In this document: positions 46,245 through 58,383 of the stretch, in pieces | Layout of the letters: the number at the start of each line of letters is the position of its first letter | Numbering within the stretch: position 1 is the stretch's first letter | NCBI GenBank assembly: GCA_026724425.1 | Contig: JAIUCV010000018.1 | Location: forward strand, 2,847,596-2,911,595 | DNA length: 64,000 bases | Reading direction: 5' to 3' | Source: Erythrophleum ivorense | Lineage: Eukaryota; Streptophyta; Magnoliopsida; Fabales; Fabaceae | Notes under the pieces: generated by a model | What the model saw: the letters and a program-made list of their open reading frames with translations, nothing else | The model's database searches: none | Told to the model about the DNA's origin: nothing | Position numbers and translations under genes: made by a program

Positions 46245-47640
46245 TCATGGGAAGAGTTCTGGATATTTCTTCCTCATATTATCTTCTAATTCCCATGTGG
46301 CTTCCTCGGGAGTCAATCCCTTCCAAATCACTTTCACCAGCGGTATCATCTTATTCCGTAACTGCTTGAGTCTAACATCCACAATCCGATCTGGTGATAC
46401 TATATATGATAAATCATCCTGTAACTGCACATTTTTATATTCTATGACATGTGAGGGGTCGGGCTAGTACTTTTTCAATTGAGAAACATGGAAGACATTA
46501 TGGACTTGGCTTATGTTCGGAGGAAGAGCTAGTCTATATGAGGTCCTACTTTATCAAGAATCTAGAAAGGACCTATGTACTTTGGACTGAACTTTTTATT
46601 CTTAATGGACCGACCTATACCTGTGAATGGAGACACCTTAATAAAGACATGGTCTCCAATGTCAAACTCTAACGGTCGCCTACGCTTATCTGCATAGCTT
46701 TTCTGTCTATCTGGGTCGTCAGAAGTTTCTTTTTGATAGTTTCTATCTGTTTAGAGGTTTGGTCCACTAATTTGGGGCCTATAAGGCTCCGCTCTCCTAG
46801 CTCAACCCAACACATTGGGGATCTACACTTCCTCCCATACAATGCCTCATACGGTGCCATCTGTATACTGGTATGATAACTGTTATTGTAGGCAAACTCT
46901 GCTAGAGGCAAGTATGTATCCCAGTTCCCTTTCATTTCTAACACACATGCCCTCAACATGTCTTCTAGGGTTTGGATGGTTCTCTCTGTCTGTCCATCCG
47001 TCTGAGGGTGGTAGGCTGTGCTGAATCTAAGTCGGGTACCTCGAGCATCCTGTAATGATCTCCAGAAATTTAATGTGAATATGGGATCTCTATCTGATAC
47101 TATACTCCTAGGCACGCCATGTAGTCTAACTATCTCCCTGATGTACAGTTGGGCTAACTTATCTAGGATATAAGTGGCTTTCATAGGTAGAAAATGTGCT
47201 GACTTTGTTAACCTATCCACTATTATCCATATGGCATCATAGCTTGATGATGTCCTGGGTAAGCCCATGACAAAATCTATAGCTATGCTATCCCATTTCT
47301 ACTTCGGGATATCTAAAGGCTGAAGTAACCCAGCTGGTTTCTGATGTTCTATTCTGACTCTCTGGCATACCAAACATCGAGAGACATACACTGCTATGTC
47401 TGTTTTCATCCCGGGCCACTAAAACATTTTCTTCAAATCCTGGTACATTTTATTACTGCTCGGATGAATGGTGTACTTACTTTTATGTGCTTCATTTAAT
47501 ATCTTCTCTTTGATCTCGGTGTTCCTAGGCACACACAGCCTATCCCTATACCTCACTATGTCATCCTCAGATAGATTGAACTCCTGGATACTGTCCTAGG
47601 TTATCTGGGCTCTAATCTTCCTTACATGGTCGTCTACTTG
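46245..47640 (-). pseudogene. Integrase and chromodomain remnant of the older Tekay element
   Basis: The integrase core is open from 47268 to 46669 (MGLPRTSSSYDAIW, SIVSDRDPIFTLNFW, YHPQTDGQTERTIQTLEDML). The second and third catalytic acidic residues are therefore visible. Upstream, TGG-to-TAG stops interrupt it, for instance just before the first catalytic aspartate (near 47300) and in the WPGM motif (near 47418). A frameshift near 46700 separates the core from the chromodomain piece 46430-46245, which reads DRIVDVRLKQLRNKMIPLVK and ends KKYPELFP. It is not functional. Confidence 0.9.
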
Positions 47641-48968
47641 CTAGGCTTCTCTTATCTGATCCCTCAAGTCATTTTTTATTCGGGTCTCACTCATTAATAA
47701 CTTTCCCGAACACACCTCGCAGGAGAGACTCATGTCTCTGAATCTCTCAATCAATTCTTGCCCTCGGATTATCATACAGGCCATGTGTATGGATTTTCTA
47801 CTTAGGGCATCAGCTACCACATTAGCCTTACCAGGATGGTATTTCAATGTGAACTCATAATCTTTCAAAAATTCTAACCATCTTCGTTGCCTCATATTTA
47901 GCTCTTTCTGTTCAAATAAATACTTAAAACTCTTGTGGTCACTGTAAATTTCTATTGCTGCCCCATATAAGTAGTGTCTCCATATTTTCAGAGCAAATAC
48001 CACTGCGGCTAACTCTAAGTCGTGTGTGGGTAGTTTTCCTCATGAGATTTCAACTGTCTAGAAGCATAAGCTACTACTTGGCCTTTTTGCATAAGCACAC
48101 ATCCTAACCCTTTCTTAGAGACATCACTGTACACTACAAAAGTTTCTTTAGGGTCAGGGAGTATTAGAACTGGAGCCGTGGTCAACTTGTGCTTCAACTC
48201 TTGGAAACTACTCTCACATTTCTCATTCCACACAAATGGCACATTCTTCCTAATAAGCCGGGTCAGTGGCATTACTATTTGAGAAAAGCCTTGAATGAAC
48301 CTCCTATAATACCTTGCTAAACCTAGAAAACTCCTAATCTTTGTCACTGTTCTAGGTCTCTCCCACTGTAATACTGCCTCTACCTTATGGGGATCTACTG
48401 CGACCCCTGCTTGGGAGATCACATGACCAAGGAACTGAACCTCAGTGAGCCAGAAATCACATTTACTAAGTTTAGCATACAACTGTTTCTCTCATAAGGT
48501 CTCTAGGGCTAATCTCAAGTGTTGCTCATATTCCTCTCTACTTTTTAAGTAGATGAGGATGTCATCTATGAAGACTACTATGAACCTGTCTAAATATGGC
48601 CTAAAAACTCTATTCATGTAATCCATAAAAACTGCGGGTGCATTTGTCAACCCGAAAGGCATAACTAAGAATTCATAGTGCCCATATTTGGTTCTAAAGG
48701 CTATCTTGGGAATATCATCTGCCTTTATCCTGAGCTGATGATATCCCGACCTGAGATCTATCTTGGAAAACACTGACGCTCCTACTAACTTATCTAGGAG
48801 GTCATCTATGCGAGGGAGAGGGTACTTATTCTTAATAGTAATTTTATTGAGTTCCCGATAATCTATACATAGCCTAAGGCTCCCGTCCTTCTTCTTTACA
48901 AATAGGACCGGAGCTCTCCACAGTGTGACACTGGGTCTGATGAAACCCTTCTCTAATAGCTCTTCTAT
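47641..48968 (-). pseudogene. Reverse transcriptase and RNase H remnant of the older Tekay element
   Basis: Three open pieces cover RT and RNase H. 48773-48492 has FSKIDLRSGYHQLRI, the intact motif MPFGLTNAPAVF and FIDDILIYL. 48482-48015 has YAKLSKCDFWLTEVQFLGH and RSFLGLARYYRRFI. 48003-47641 has FALKIWRHYLYGA, SDHKSFKYLF and ANVVADALSRKS. A stop near 48490 falls where the complete element has an arginine codon, and a frameshift occurs near 48010. Unlike the intact copy, this one keeps glycine in PFGL. Confidence 0.9.
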
Positions 48969-50835
48969 CTATTTCTTAAGCTCTGTTAGCTTGGTGGGAG
49001 CCATCCTATACGGAGCCTTAGACACTGGACCTGCCCCAGGTACAATGGCTATAGGAAACTCAACCTCTCTCTCTGAGGGTAGTCCACTAATCTCCTTGGG
49101 AAATACCTCTGGGAACTTCCTCACTACAGGAATCTCATCTATACCCTCTTCTACCTCAGCCTGAACTGAAAAGAAAACCAAATACTCCTGACACCCACGC
49201 CCTAGAGATCTCTCAGTCTGGGAGGTGGTCATAACAGATAACTCAGCCCTAGTACTAGGCACAGTCCCACACTTAGGTAAAGTAATATACCTGTGGCTAC
49301 AATCTAGTGTGGCGTTATTTGCAGACATCCAATTCATACCAATAATCATATCAATTTCAATAAGGGGCATACAAATCAAATCAAGGGTGGTCAGGCAATG
49401 ATTAAATTGTATCACATAATTCAAACAAGTGTGGGGAGTGATGGCTCGATTTCCAGTGGGGGTGGATACATGTAACTCATATGGCAATGTATGCATACTC
49501 AAACCCAACCTCTTAACATAGTCATATGATATGAAAGAGTGGCTAGCACTTGAATCAAATAAGGCAGTTACAGAAAACTCATTTATCTTAATAGTACCTT
49601 GAATTAGACTCGGGGACTGGCTAGCCTCTTGCTGTGATAGGGCAAAGACTCTACCCTGGGTCTGTGGTCTAGGAGGAGGAGCCATCTCCCTCGGCTGTGT
49701 GATCTGTAGAGGGGCCTGTGGAGAAGCTTGGGTGCAATCTCTGGCTATATGCCCCGACCTGCCACATCTAAAGCACACGTTCTGCCCTGCATAGCACGGT
49801 CTGGTACCGTGATTTTTTCCACACTGGGGACATATGATCGGTGGAACACTGCCTCTACTGGACTGAGCCCTCCTTCTCTTACCCCTTTGGTTCCACTGAC
49901 TCTTTCTGCCTCTATGGCTCGTCACTGCAGGCTGGGAACCATCTCTAGATCTCTTGGGCTCAGGGAGGGGAAGAGGTGGTCTGGAGCTGGAGTTAGGTTG
50001 CATCATTCTGAGATTCGTTTTTGTTACTCTGCATACTTCTACAAGGGTATTGAAGTGCCTGATTCTCTGTGGCACTACCCTGTCTTGGATCTCAAGGAGC
50101 AAGCCCTTCTCTAACCTATCTGCCCTCCATTTCTCATTATCATGTCTTTATAAGTATGAGGAATATCTGGAGAGCTCAATAAAATTTGCTACATACTGGT
50201 CCACGGACATCCCCAGAGTCTGTCTAAACAGAATAAATTTTGACTTCTTCTCATCTCTGATGGAATTAGGGAAATACTTCTCATGGAATGCCTTGAGGAA
50301 TGCCTCCCAGGTGATCGGGGCATTCCTCACTCTCAGTATAGGCTCAGTGCCCTTCCATCAGTAAATTACTTCTTTTCGTAGTTGGAATGTAGCCATCTTA
50401 GCTTTTTGCTCAGACGTGCACTCCATTACCTCGAAGATCAGCTCTAACTCCATAATCCAGGCCTCAGCTTTATCTGCGTTCATTTCACCATCAAAGGTGG
50501 GAGGCCTGAATTTTATGAATTGGGTGATCACTTTTCTGATCAAGGTTTGTTGCTCAGCAGGAGGCGTCTGAGCTGGTGGAATTGGAGCAACAGCCTGCAT
50601 GTATGGCTGCGCATCTGTAGGAGTCGTCCCTGAGTGCTCAGGACGATCTGAGTGTGAAGGTGGTTGAGGAGGAGGAGGTGTAGGGCCCTGGCTATCTCTC
50701 TCAGCAAGCCATTCTTGTAACTGCATGATAACAGCTTGCTGCTGATCTAGGTGAGCCATGATACTCTATAAGGCTCCAGCAACTGGATCACTAGGCCCGG
50801 CTTCATCAGCCTGAGCCGCTCTAGGAGGCCTACCT

Positions 50836-53800
50836 TGTAACAACCCTAACTTCTAATTATCATAATTAGGGTTAAGTACGTGATTAATAATCATAAATCA
50901 AGGTTTGAAGTCATTAAGATTAATTACATCGGGAAAAAGTGAGAAAATTTGAAACCTTAATATTGTTAGGGTTATTAGCTAGACAACCACAATTATTCGA
51001 ATGCGTAAGTAAATTTAATTATTAATGAGGAGCCTTTGATTCTCCCATCCATCAATTCCAACTCATAAAATCCTCCAACAAGTGTTTCTAAATCATTCTT
51101 TAGCATTACCTTAAGAGAAACTAAGGTTTCTAGGTGAATATGAAAAATAGTGCACTTTCGCCGCGGCTAAATTCCCTTGCGCCATGGCCAATTACTCTCG
51201 GTTCAACTCCTTACAGCTTCACAAATTTTTCACATTTCACTGCGGCCAAATACCCCTTTAGCCGTGCCCAAATACCTTTTGGAATACCCTCAAACCTGCC
51301 TCTCAGACTTAGCTGCGGCTAACGTCACTATTCGCCACGGCCAATTGCTCTCTGTTTTCTTCCCTGGCAGGTTCACCACATTTGGCCGAGGCCAATTAAA
51401 TGTTGGCCGCGGTCAATTCTTCTCTGTTACCATTTAGCCTAGGCCAATTAAATGTTGGCCGCGGCCAATTCCCTTCTGTTCCTACAACTCCTAAAATTTC
51501 ATCTCATGCTCTCCAATTCCCCCTCTAGTAACACTATAGGCTACTTTAACTTAGTTTGTGAAGATTTAGTGTCTTTCTTTTACCTAATTTACCTAACATA
51601 TCTATCATTACCCATTCAAAATTCAAATGTGGATCCTTAGCCCTCTAGCTACCATAAACTAGTGAGTTTATAGATTAATGACAACAAATGTATTATGGTC
51701 ACAAGGTGCATGGGGTCAATGCTTAATGTTCATATAAAATCAAATCACTTATCCATTATTAGCCAATTACAATCATAATGTTCAATTCCATAATAATCAA
51801 ATTACATATACAATCCTTATACTTGGTAACTCATGATGCAATGCAGCAATGATACAAAACTAATAATTTAGTTACAATACATTTTGTCAAAGCTCCCAAA
51901 CCTATGTGCTACCAAACCATTTAATGATCTTCCATTAATTTTCTCCTTGCCACTAAGAGGTCCGGTCCCTGAAAATATTAGCCCACAATGGGGTGAGATA
52001 TACAATCTCAATAACAAAAGGGCAGATTCCATATATATGTACAAGTTAATCAATCCAATGCAATTTCATGTCATCGATACCAGAAACATCAATTCAATTT
52101 GCAAATGAACTAGTTGAACTACCAATGACTACTGTCCTATACCAGCAATCATACACAACATGTTAATGGCCAATAACACCGGGAAAGGTCCCGTCCACGG
52201 CACCTACTCCGCAATGAGCACAACCAGGGCTCAGTGCCTCTGGGGTTTGATCACAACTCGATGCCCAATCAAAGCACATGCACGGGTGGCAGCCGCACCA
52301 CAGCTCCACCATGGACTCACAAGGTCCAATCACAATAACAATTCAAGTAGTCAACCAATCATTTAACATTTCAAAATCATATATGTGCAAACAATATCAG
52401 ATCAACATGAACATATACATAGAAGTGAAGAATAACCCCAGTTACCTCAATGAAGCCAATTACTCTTCCCCTAGCTACCATAATAATCTAAATGCACACC
52501 AAGCCTATAACAAGCATAATTATCATCATTTCTAATCACAATCAAATATTCAAAGAGTTGAACTACTAATGACAGACTAGAGGTTACTCACCTAATTACC
52601 AAGGGATTTAATTTCGGATTCCAACTTTCCCACACCAGAAATTGCTATAGTTCACTCCAATTTCTGGGTAATTTCACATGACACCAAAGCCCATATTATA
52701 GGTCAACTATAGGGGTCTCAAACTAACAAAAAATGCATCAAAATGGGAAGGAGATACTCACTTAACAACAGCCATAGCCTCAACTCCGAAAATCTACCAT
52801 GGACTCCCCAAAAATCGCATTTCAATCATCAAGCCCAGAAAATTGGGTTTTCCACCATTATCTCCTTGTAATTTCACACAATAACAGAACCCATTATGAT
52901 AATACATCCTTAGGGGCATTTTCCACCAAAGTGATACACAAAATGGAAGGGAAAAGCTTACCCAATCCTCCCTCTAACCTCCAAGTCCGAAAATCTTGCA
53001 AGGAATCACCCAACGCCAAATTTCATATTTGAGAAGAAGATGAAAATGCTCAAACCCAGAAATTAATTAGACCAAAATGAAGAGGAGGATGAGAGGTTCA
53101 AGTTATATATAACTTACCTTGGCTGAATCATCCTCTAGAAGTGAGAAATGGTGGAGGAATGCAGAAAGCCCTAGCCTCCTCTCTTCCTATGCGAAAATGG
53201 AGTTCTCCTTTGCCTAAGATTGAGTTGGTCTGCAGAATAGAGGGTAAGGGGCTGAGTAAGTTAGGGTTTTAGATGGGTTTGGGTCAACCCTAAAGCCCAA
53301 AATCCACTTAGGTTCAGATGTGTGCTTATTGGGCCTTTGTTTAGTGAGGTGGGCTGCAGAATATTTTAAGTTTAAGTGAAGTATGCTGACTCGATGGCCC
53401 AATTCCTTGTGGGTTCAGATTTTCATTCTTCTTGGGCCTTATTTCATAAGTTGGGCTGCAAAAATCTGATGGGTTAGGCCAAGTTCCAAGAGTCAATCTA
53501 ACTTGGGTCTGTATAATGTGTGTTGGGCCAACTATAAGGGCTCATATAAATTGGATCTTGGGCCTCCATTCCACTAAATCAAATTGGGCTATTACTAGGT
53601 GATCTCTCTTGGCCCAAATCTCATGATAAGGAGTTTGGCTTGTACCTAAAATCATTGGGCTTCCATAAATCCTTACCCATGGCTTATTTAAATTAATTTT
53701 TGGGCCCAAGTTAAGCTTTAACCCAAATGAAATCTTGAACCTATATTGTCTCTCTATAAATTCTCGTTCATATTGCTTATCCAATTATTCCATAATAATT

Positions 53801-53856
53801 ATTCTTAATTAGTCCAAATACATTATTAACACCTTAATTAATTTTAGGGTGTTACA
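50836..53856 (-). mobile_element. Solo LTR of a further Ty3/gypsy family
   Basis: Plus-strand TGTAACAACCCTAAC to TTTAGGGTGTTACA, 3021 bp, with the perfect target duplication TACCT (50831-50835 and 53857-53861). Apart from its ends it does not align to Tekay families A or B. Orientation is tentative. On the minus strand the order of signals resembles family A: donor-like AAGGTAAGTT near 53118 and AGGTGAGTAAC near 52593, then ATCTCACCCC...TTTTCAGG near 51975. On that reading, a GGCCGCGGCC dyad array lies near the 3' end. The region 53240-53700 has several TTGGGCC and TGGGCTGCA repeats. Confidence 0.88.
51159..51470. repeat. GGCCGCGGCC-type dyad array
   Basis: About ten dyads with arms TTGGC/GCCAA and centres near CGCG: CGCCGCGGCT at 51159, GCCATGGCCAA, GCTGCGGCTAA, GCCACGGCCAA near 51334, GGCCGAGGCCAA near 51384, and a perfect TTGGCCGCGGCCAA at 51455-51468. 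The last part is a tandem repeat of about 60 bp. The layout is like the CTCGC/GCGAG arrays but the arm sequence differs. Confidence 0.85.
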
Positions 53857-54038
53857 TACCTCTTCCTCTACCTCTACCTTGGCGCGTGTCTACCATCTTT
53901 CTGAAACATATAAACATGCTTTAGTACATAATAAGGACATATGCCACTGCCACACACTTAATCATCCATAAACAAGCTCATACACATCTTGGTAACTCAC
54001 AAACACAAGCCACAACCCACATGAGAGCCTGAACCTTC

Positions 54039-54050
54039 GCTCTGATACCA
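54039..54050 (-). other. Primer-binding site of the older Tekay element
   Basis: Minus-strand TGGTATCAGAGC, the initiator tRNA-Met site, five bases inside the 5' LTR. Confidence 0.93.
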
Positions 54051-54055
54051 ACAAA

Positions 54056-56908
54056 TGTAATACCTTCATTTCTAGCTCATACCCATCATGCCTTACATGC
54101 TCATATGAGATATGGGAAGGATAAAGGAAGATCTTCCTCATAGGGTTCATACACTTCTCATGGGATCATACATACTTAAAAATTCACTTTAATGTCACAT
54201 GGACCATGTGAGCTCATTCTATACATTCTCATATTTAATTGCACCATTACAACTCATTTCAATCCCAAAAACATGCTTTAAACCCATGGAAAGCAAAAAG
54301 GGATATGAGACATGCACATTCATTTTCGGCAGACTTGGCCTCAATTCTGGGCAAAGTTTGAAAATTCATAACTAAATTCAGAAAAATCAAAAGCTTGTGA
54401 TCTTGGCTATTATGGAAATATTAGGATGTCTACTTCATACTAAAAATATGTGCAAGTCATAACATCCCACACACAGGACGTTTGACACGCAAGATCATCT
54501 AGAGGTCGGAGTGGGCTCTGCTACTGTCACAGTTTACTGATATGAGCTTCAAAAATGTCTAACTAATTCCAAAAAAATCCACTGCAGGAAAATAATACCA
54601 CTTGGAAAGATGTGCATGTTAAATAAAGAGTAAAAATGTCACCAGATCAGTTCATCCAGCCAAACTCCCGGAAATCGATGGAACAGTACCTCGGGTCAGG
54701 CAAGGTGACTGATTCTGGGCAGGAACTTCGAAATTGCATATCGTCCTCTCTAGACCTCCAAATTAGGTAATTTCAGTTGCTACAAGTCACTGTGACTATC
54801 TAGTTTCTGCCTATAAAATTTCGTAGTCATTGGATCACGTTTGCCCTTCAGATGACACAATTCCACAACTGACCAAATGAACAGTGTTTCTGAAAATCCG
54901 AATTTCTAATACCAACTTTGAAAAATCATAGAAAATTCCAAAGACCCCCAAATGACTTGATCTTTAGCTTTCCAAAAAGCTCTAGACAAGATCTAGTGAC
55001 ATGCCAAATCTCAAGGCAAGAAGAGGTCATTTGGTCAGACTTTGACATCATGGGCAAAATGACCCAATTCATGTGTTAAATGAGGCTTTAAGGGTTTAAA
55101 TTTGGCCTCTTCTACCTCTAAGGCTTTATGAGCACATGGAAAGCATCAATATAAGCTATCAAACATGGTTCAAGTGTCTAACAACCCAGATTTGCAAAAC
55201 TCACTCTCCCACACCAACACATACACTCATGGGAGAATGCTAGATCTTACCATTCATTGCCACACTTGCTACATCATACACCATGGATTCAATTCTCATA
55301 TATATATACATTGAATACATTCATTTACAATTATTCATAGGTGCTACATCATATACATCATATCATTAGATTACATCTCTTGGCTTAACTACAAAATAGA
55401 ACAAAAAGCTCTTTTACAATTTCTTCATTGAATTCCCTAGCTTCAAACTTGGTGGCTCCCATCTCTTGCCTCACTTGGTCCACCTAGCATGTTGGGATAG
55501 TGGAGAGGGGGAGTGAGATTCAAAGAATCTCAATAGCTCATCTCTCATTCAATCATACACACAAAGCGTGCAAACAAGTCTCACAATGTATGCATGGACA
55601 TATTAGCATGTGAAATCATAAGAAAAGCATTTTCAACATGTGAGTAGGCCATACATAACATGCAAAAGCTTGCCAAGTAAATGGATTAGCCTCACCCATT
55701 CACTTGTGGATTTTAGACTTATCTCACCCATGCTTTAAGAAGTTCTTAGATTCAACCCTTTTTGGGAGTCAACCTCACTTTTGGGAGACTCTTTACTTTG
55801 TCTCAACCAACTTTAGGGTTCTTGGCTCATCCTCACCATGGCTAAAGGGTTGTTGGCTTTTCCATACTCAAGCAAACCCAAGAAATCACATAAAACATCA
55901 TTGAAATACATGAAGCATCATCATGCTAGCATACTTTTCATGGTTTAAAAACATACATACACACATGTAAGACAATGTAAACACACATCTATGCATGAGA
56001 GAAGGTGGAGAGAGCTACCTTATTGGCTATTCACAACTTCCCCTTTCAATTTGTCTCCTCCCTTATAGGTTTCACAATCACCTCTAGATGAGAGTGCTTC
56101 TCTTGAGCCTAACCACACAAGAAGCATGGAATTATTCTCTTAGCACTTTATTCATAAAGCTAGGGATTTCTTTCTAGCAACCCTACTAAGCATATGAAGC
56201 TAGGGGTTCTTTCTCTCACTAGAATCCCACTAACTCTCCTTCTTCTCTCTCAAGCTCTCAAGAAAGGAAGCAAGGGAGAAGTAAAGATGTGTGAGTCTTG
56301 GTCTTCTCCAAGAGGGGTTTTCTACTCTCCCTCCTCTGAACCAAGCTCAAAACATGGCTACTTTAACTACCAAAACTGTAGGAAGAGATGATAAGGAGAG
56401 AAGAACAACATACTAAGAGAAAAGCCATGGAAATCTTACCTTTTCTTGTTCTTCCTTCCTCCTCTAGGTTTCTCTCTCTCTCCTTCGCCCTTTTCTCTGT
56501 CTTAGAGGGAGCTTAAGTCATTTACAGAGTGAAAGAAGGAGTTGGGATGCTTTAAAAAGTCAAATTCTCTTTTTTCACGCTTTTCCGGACTAACCCTCGC
56601 TATAGCGAGCCATAACCTTCGCTACGGCGAGCTCGTATCAGTCCCAGACCCCTGCCTTCGCTACAGCGTGCGCTACGGCGAGCAATGCCCTGGTTTTTGT
56701 ATGGGGTGCCCGAACTCACTATAGCTAGAAGTATTCTTGCTATAGCTAGAAGGCATTCTCGCTATAGTTAGACCATTTCTCGCTATAGCGAACAGGTACA
56801 TTCGCTATAGTTAGGCTGTAACTAGCAGACTTAGAAAATTTTCAACCTTCCAAAATTTTCAGCTTTTCTTTTCTTTCTTCTTTCTTTTTTTTTTTCTTGG
56901 TTGTTACA
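54056..56908 (-). mobile_element. 5' LTR of the older Tekay element
   Basis: Plus-strand TGTAATACCTTCATTT to TTGGTTGTTACA, 2853 bp. The left terminus has changed from TGTAACACC to TGTAATACC. Confidence 0.93.
56596..56824. repeat. Dyad-repeat array, 5' LTR of the older element
   Basis: A perfect CTCGCTATAGCGAG at 56596-56609, then TTCGCTACGGCGAG, TTCGCTACAGCGTG and CGCTACGGCGAG, then decayed copies. It contains one more copy than the sister array at 45905 (extra AAGGCATTCTCGCTATAG near 56751). Confidence 0.87.
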
Positions 56909-58383
56909 TTTTAAGTCTCTTGGAGTCCTCACATCATTAAAACAAAAGGTCTAGCATCATATTACTTCTTTATGTCATAATATGGAACCTAAGACACCAA
57001 ATCACTTTCTATGAGTTCTAAATTTTTTCTAAGGTCTCCCCTCATTTTCATTCATCAAATATGACTCGAGAATGTCCTTAGAAAAATTTAAAACTCTCCC
57101 CACTACAAGAACCCCTCTTAGCCGAGACATAGGCATCATTTGGGCTTCTTGGAGTTCTCTTAGTTTTCTTGAAGGAAGAAGCTTGTGGGGAGCATCTTAG
57201 GTGTCTCAAGAACTCATTTAAAATCTTAATTAGACCTAAGAATCATCATATAAAATCAGATTTTACAAGGTGCAATTGAAACCCTAGAACTTGCATGATG
57301 AAATCTAATGATTTTTTAATAATTCTCTTTGCATATTGTTAATCCCCACGCCCTTTTTCCTTATTTTCATGCTTAGTTCTGTCTAAAAATCATCTCATCC
57401 TAGGGTTTTCTCAAGTGGGGCGAAATGGTGGAGAAGGAAACCAAAGATGACAATCATAGGAAGAGAAATTACCTTATTTTCTTGTTTTTTCTGACTTGAA
57501 TCTTGTGTTCTTTGAGCTCCTCTCTTCAAATCCGAATTTTTCCCTCAATTTCTCCCTTAAAACAGATTTATAAACTTCATTTTAATCATAGGAAACAAAG
57601 GAGAATGGAGGAGAAGAGGTTTGGAAGAGAAAGAGCATGAAAAACTACTAATTTCCATACCTTAAGCCTTTGATTTCTCCTCCTCTTTGCCTTCTTCTTG
57701 TGCGCCACTCTCCCTAGGGTTTTCCTTTGATTTTGGGCAGAACTTGGTCCTGCAACATGAGGGATGAAGAAGGGTGCATCATATATATAGGTGGGAGGAA
57801 GTTACACTTTTCAAAAATTTTAATTTTGCCCTTCGTTCTTGGCATTTTTGTTTCTCCTTCGTTTTAGCTCCTTTTTGAGAATTGTCTTTTCTATTATAAA
57901 ATTTGGATCCCCAATTTAATAAAATGCCTTTAGAATCACTCAATTTGGAGCTAAAAGCTTATCGAAAGAACCAATTAAAGTTTGGGTCAACTGACGTTGG
58001 AAAATGTCCATCGGAGGGATTTTAACTGTCCCAGGGCTTTCCATGGTCTTTAGGGCCGCTGAGAACCCTGGAGAATTCAAAACTTTCATTTAAAAAGCCC
58101 TCCTATGTGAATTCCAAAATTTACTCAAAATTATAAAAATGCCATTACGTTTTGTGAGCTTTTTGTAAGAAATTGTTTTTTCATTCTAACTCTATTTTTC
58201 CTTCCGTCTAAGCCTGAGATTCTCATTTTTATGAGTCTAGAATGCTTCCCAAATTTTTTGGGACCTTAACTACATCATTTCAGGGGACTTCCTTTTGTAT
58301 CTAGTAAGTTTTGTTCGTTGATGAAGAAACTGTACATTATGTTTCTCACGTTTTCTCTGGTTTTCAGAGAACTAGATATTACA

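Larger units (their letters stand above)
48969..53896 (-). pseudogene. Gag and protease remnant of the older Tekay element, split by a solo LTR
   Basis: The start codon at 53896 begins MVDTRQGRGRGRG. After about 13 codons the frame is interrupted by the solo LTR 50836-53856 and resumes with a GRPPR-like stretch. Open pieces follow: 50759-50358 (Gag N-half, PTFDGEMNADKAEAWIMELE), 50330-50148 (WEAFLKAFHEKYFPNSIRDEKK, SVDQYVANFIELSRYSSYL) and 50102-48969. The last carries two zinc-knuckle-like motifs, CPQCGKNHGTRPC and CFRCGRSGHIARDC, then the protease with FDSSASHSFISYDYV and the start of RT (PSEREVEFPIAIVPGAGPVS). The complete element has only the second knuckle. Stops or shifts separate the pieces. 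Confidence 0.9.
43361..56908 (-). mobile_element. Older Tekay/Del element, full structure but broken coding
   Basis: A 13548-bp element with the perfect target duplication TTTTA (43356-43360 and 56909-56913). Element order on the minus strand: 5' LTR 56908-54056, primer-binding site 54050-54039, Gag-Pol remnant 53896 to 46245, polypurine tract 46215-46196, 3' LTR 46195-43361. Gag is interrupted by the solo LTR 50836-53856. The LTRs differ at about 8 positions in their first 290 bp, clearly more than in the complete element, so it is older. Its Gag has two zinc knuckles and its LTRs are of a different subfamily from the complete element. Confidence 0.94.
40992..58383 (-). mobile_element. Tekay family B LTR, interrupted by an older Tekay element
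   Basis: On the minus strand it starts TGTAATATCTAGTTC at 58383 and ends TTTTGTTACA at 40992. Its two pieces (40992-43360 and 56914-58383) total about 3.84 kb. The first 1.4 kb aligns with the start of the family B LTR at 26877, e.g. CCCCTGAAATGA, AATTTGGG and CATAGGAGGGCTTTTTAAATG; the remainder aligns to family A. The flanking pentamers (GGAGT and TCCAA) do not match, and a tandem duplication lies at the 40992 end, so one or both edges have been rearranged. It interrupts the CACTA transposase gene. Confidence 0.8.

Noticed and set aside
52160..52366. A 68-residue frame with relatively high GC in the solo LTR 50836-53856
   Set aside because: Single-copy, short, lies within a solo LTR with exact target duplication, and shows no recognisable domain.
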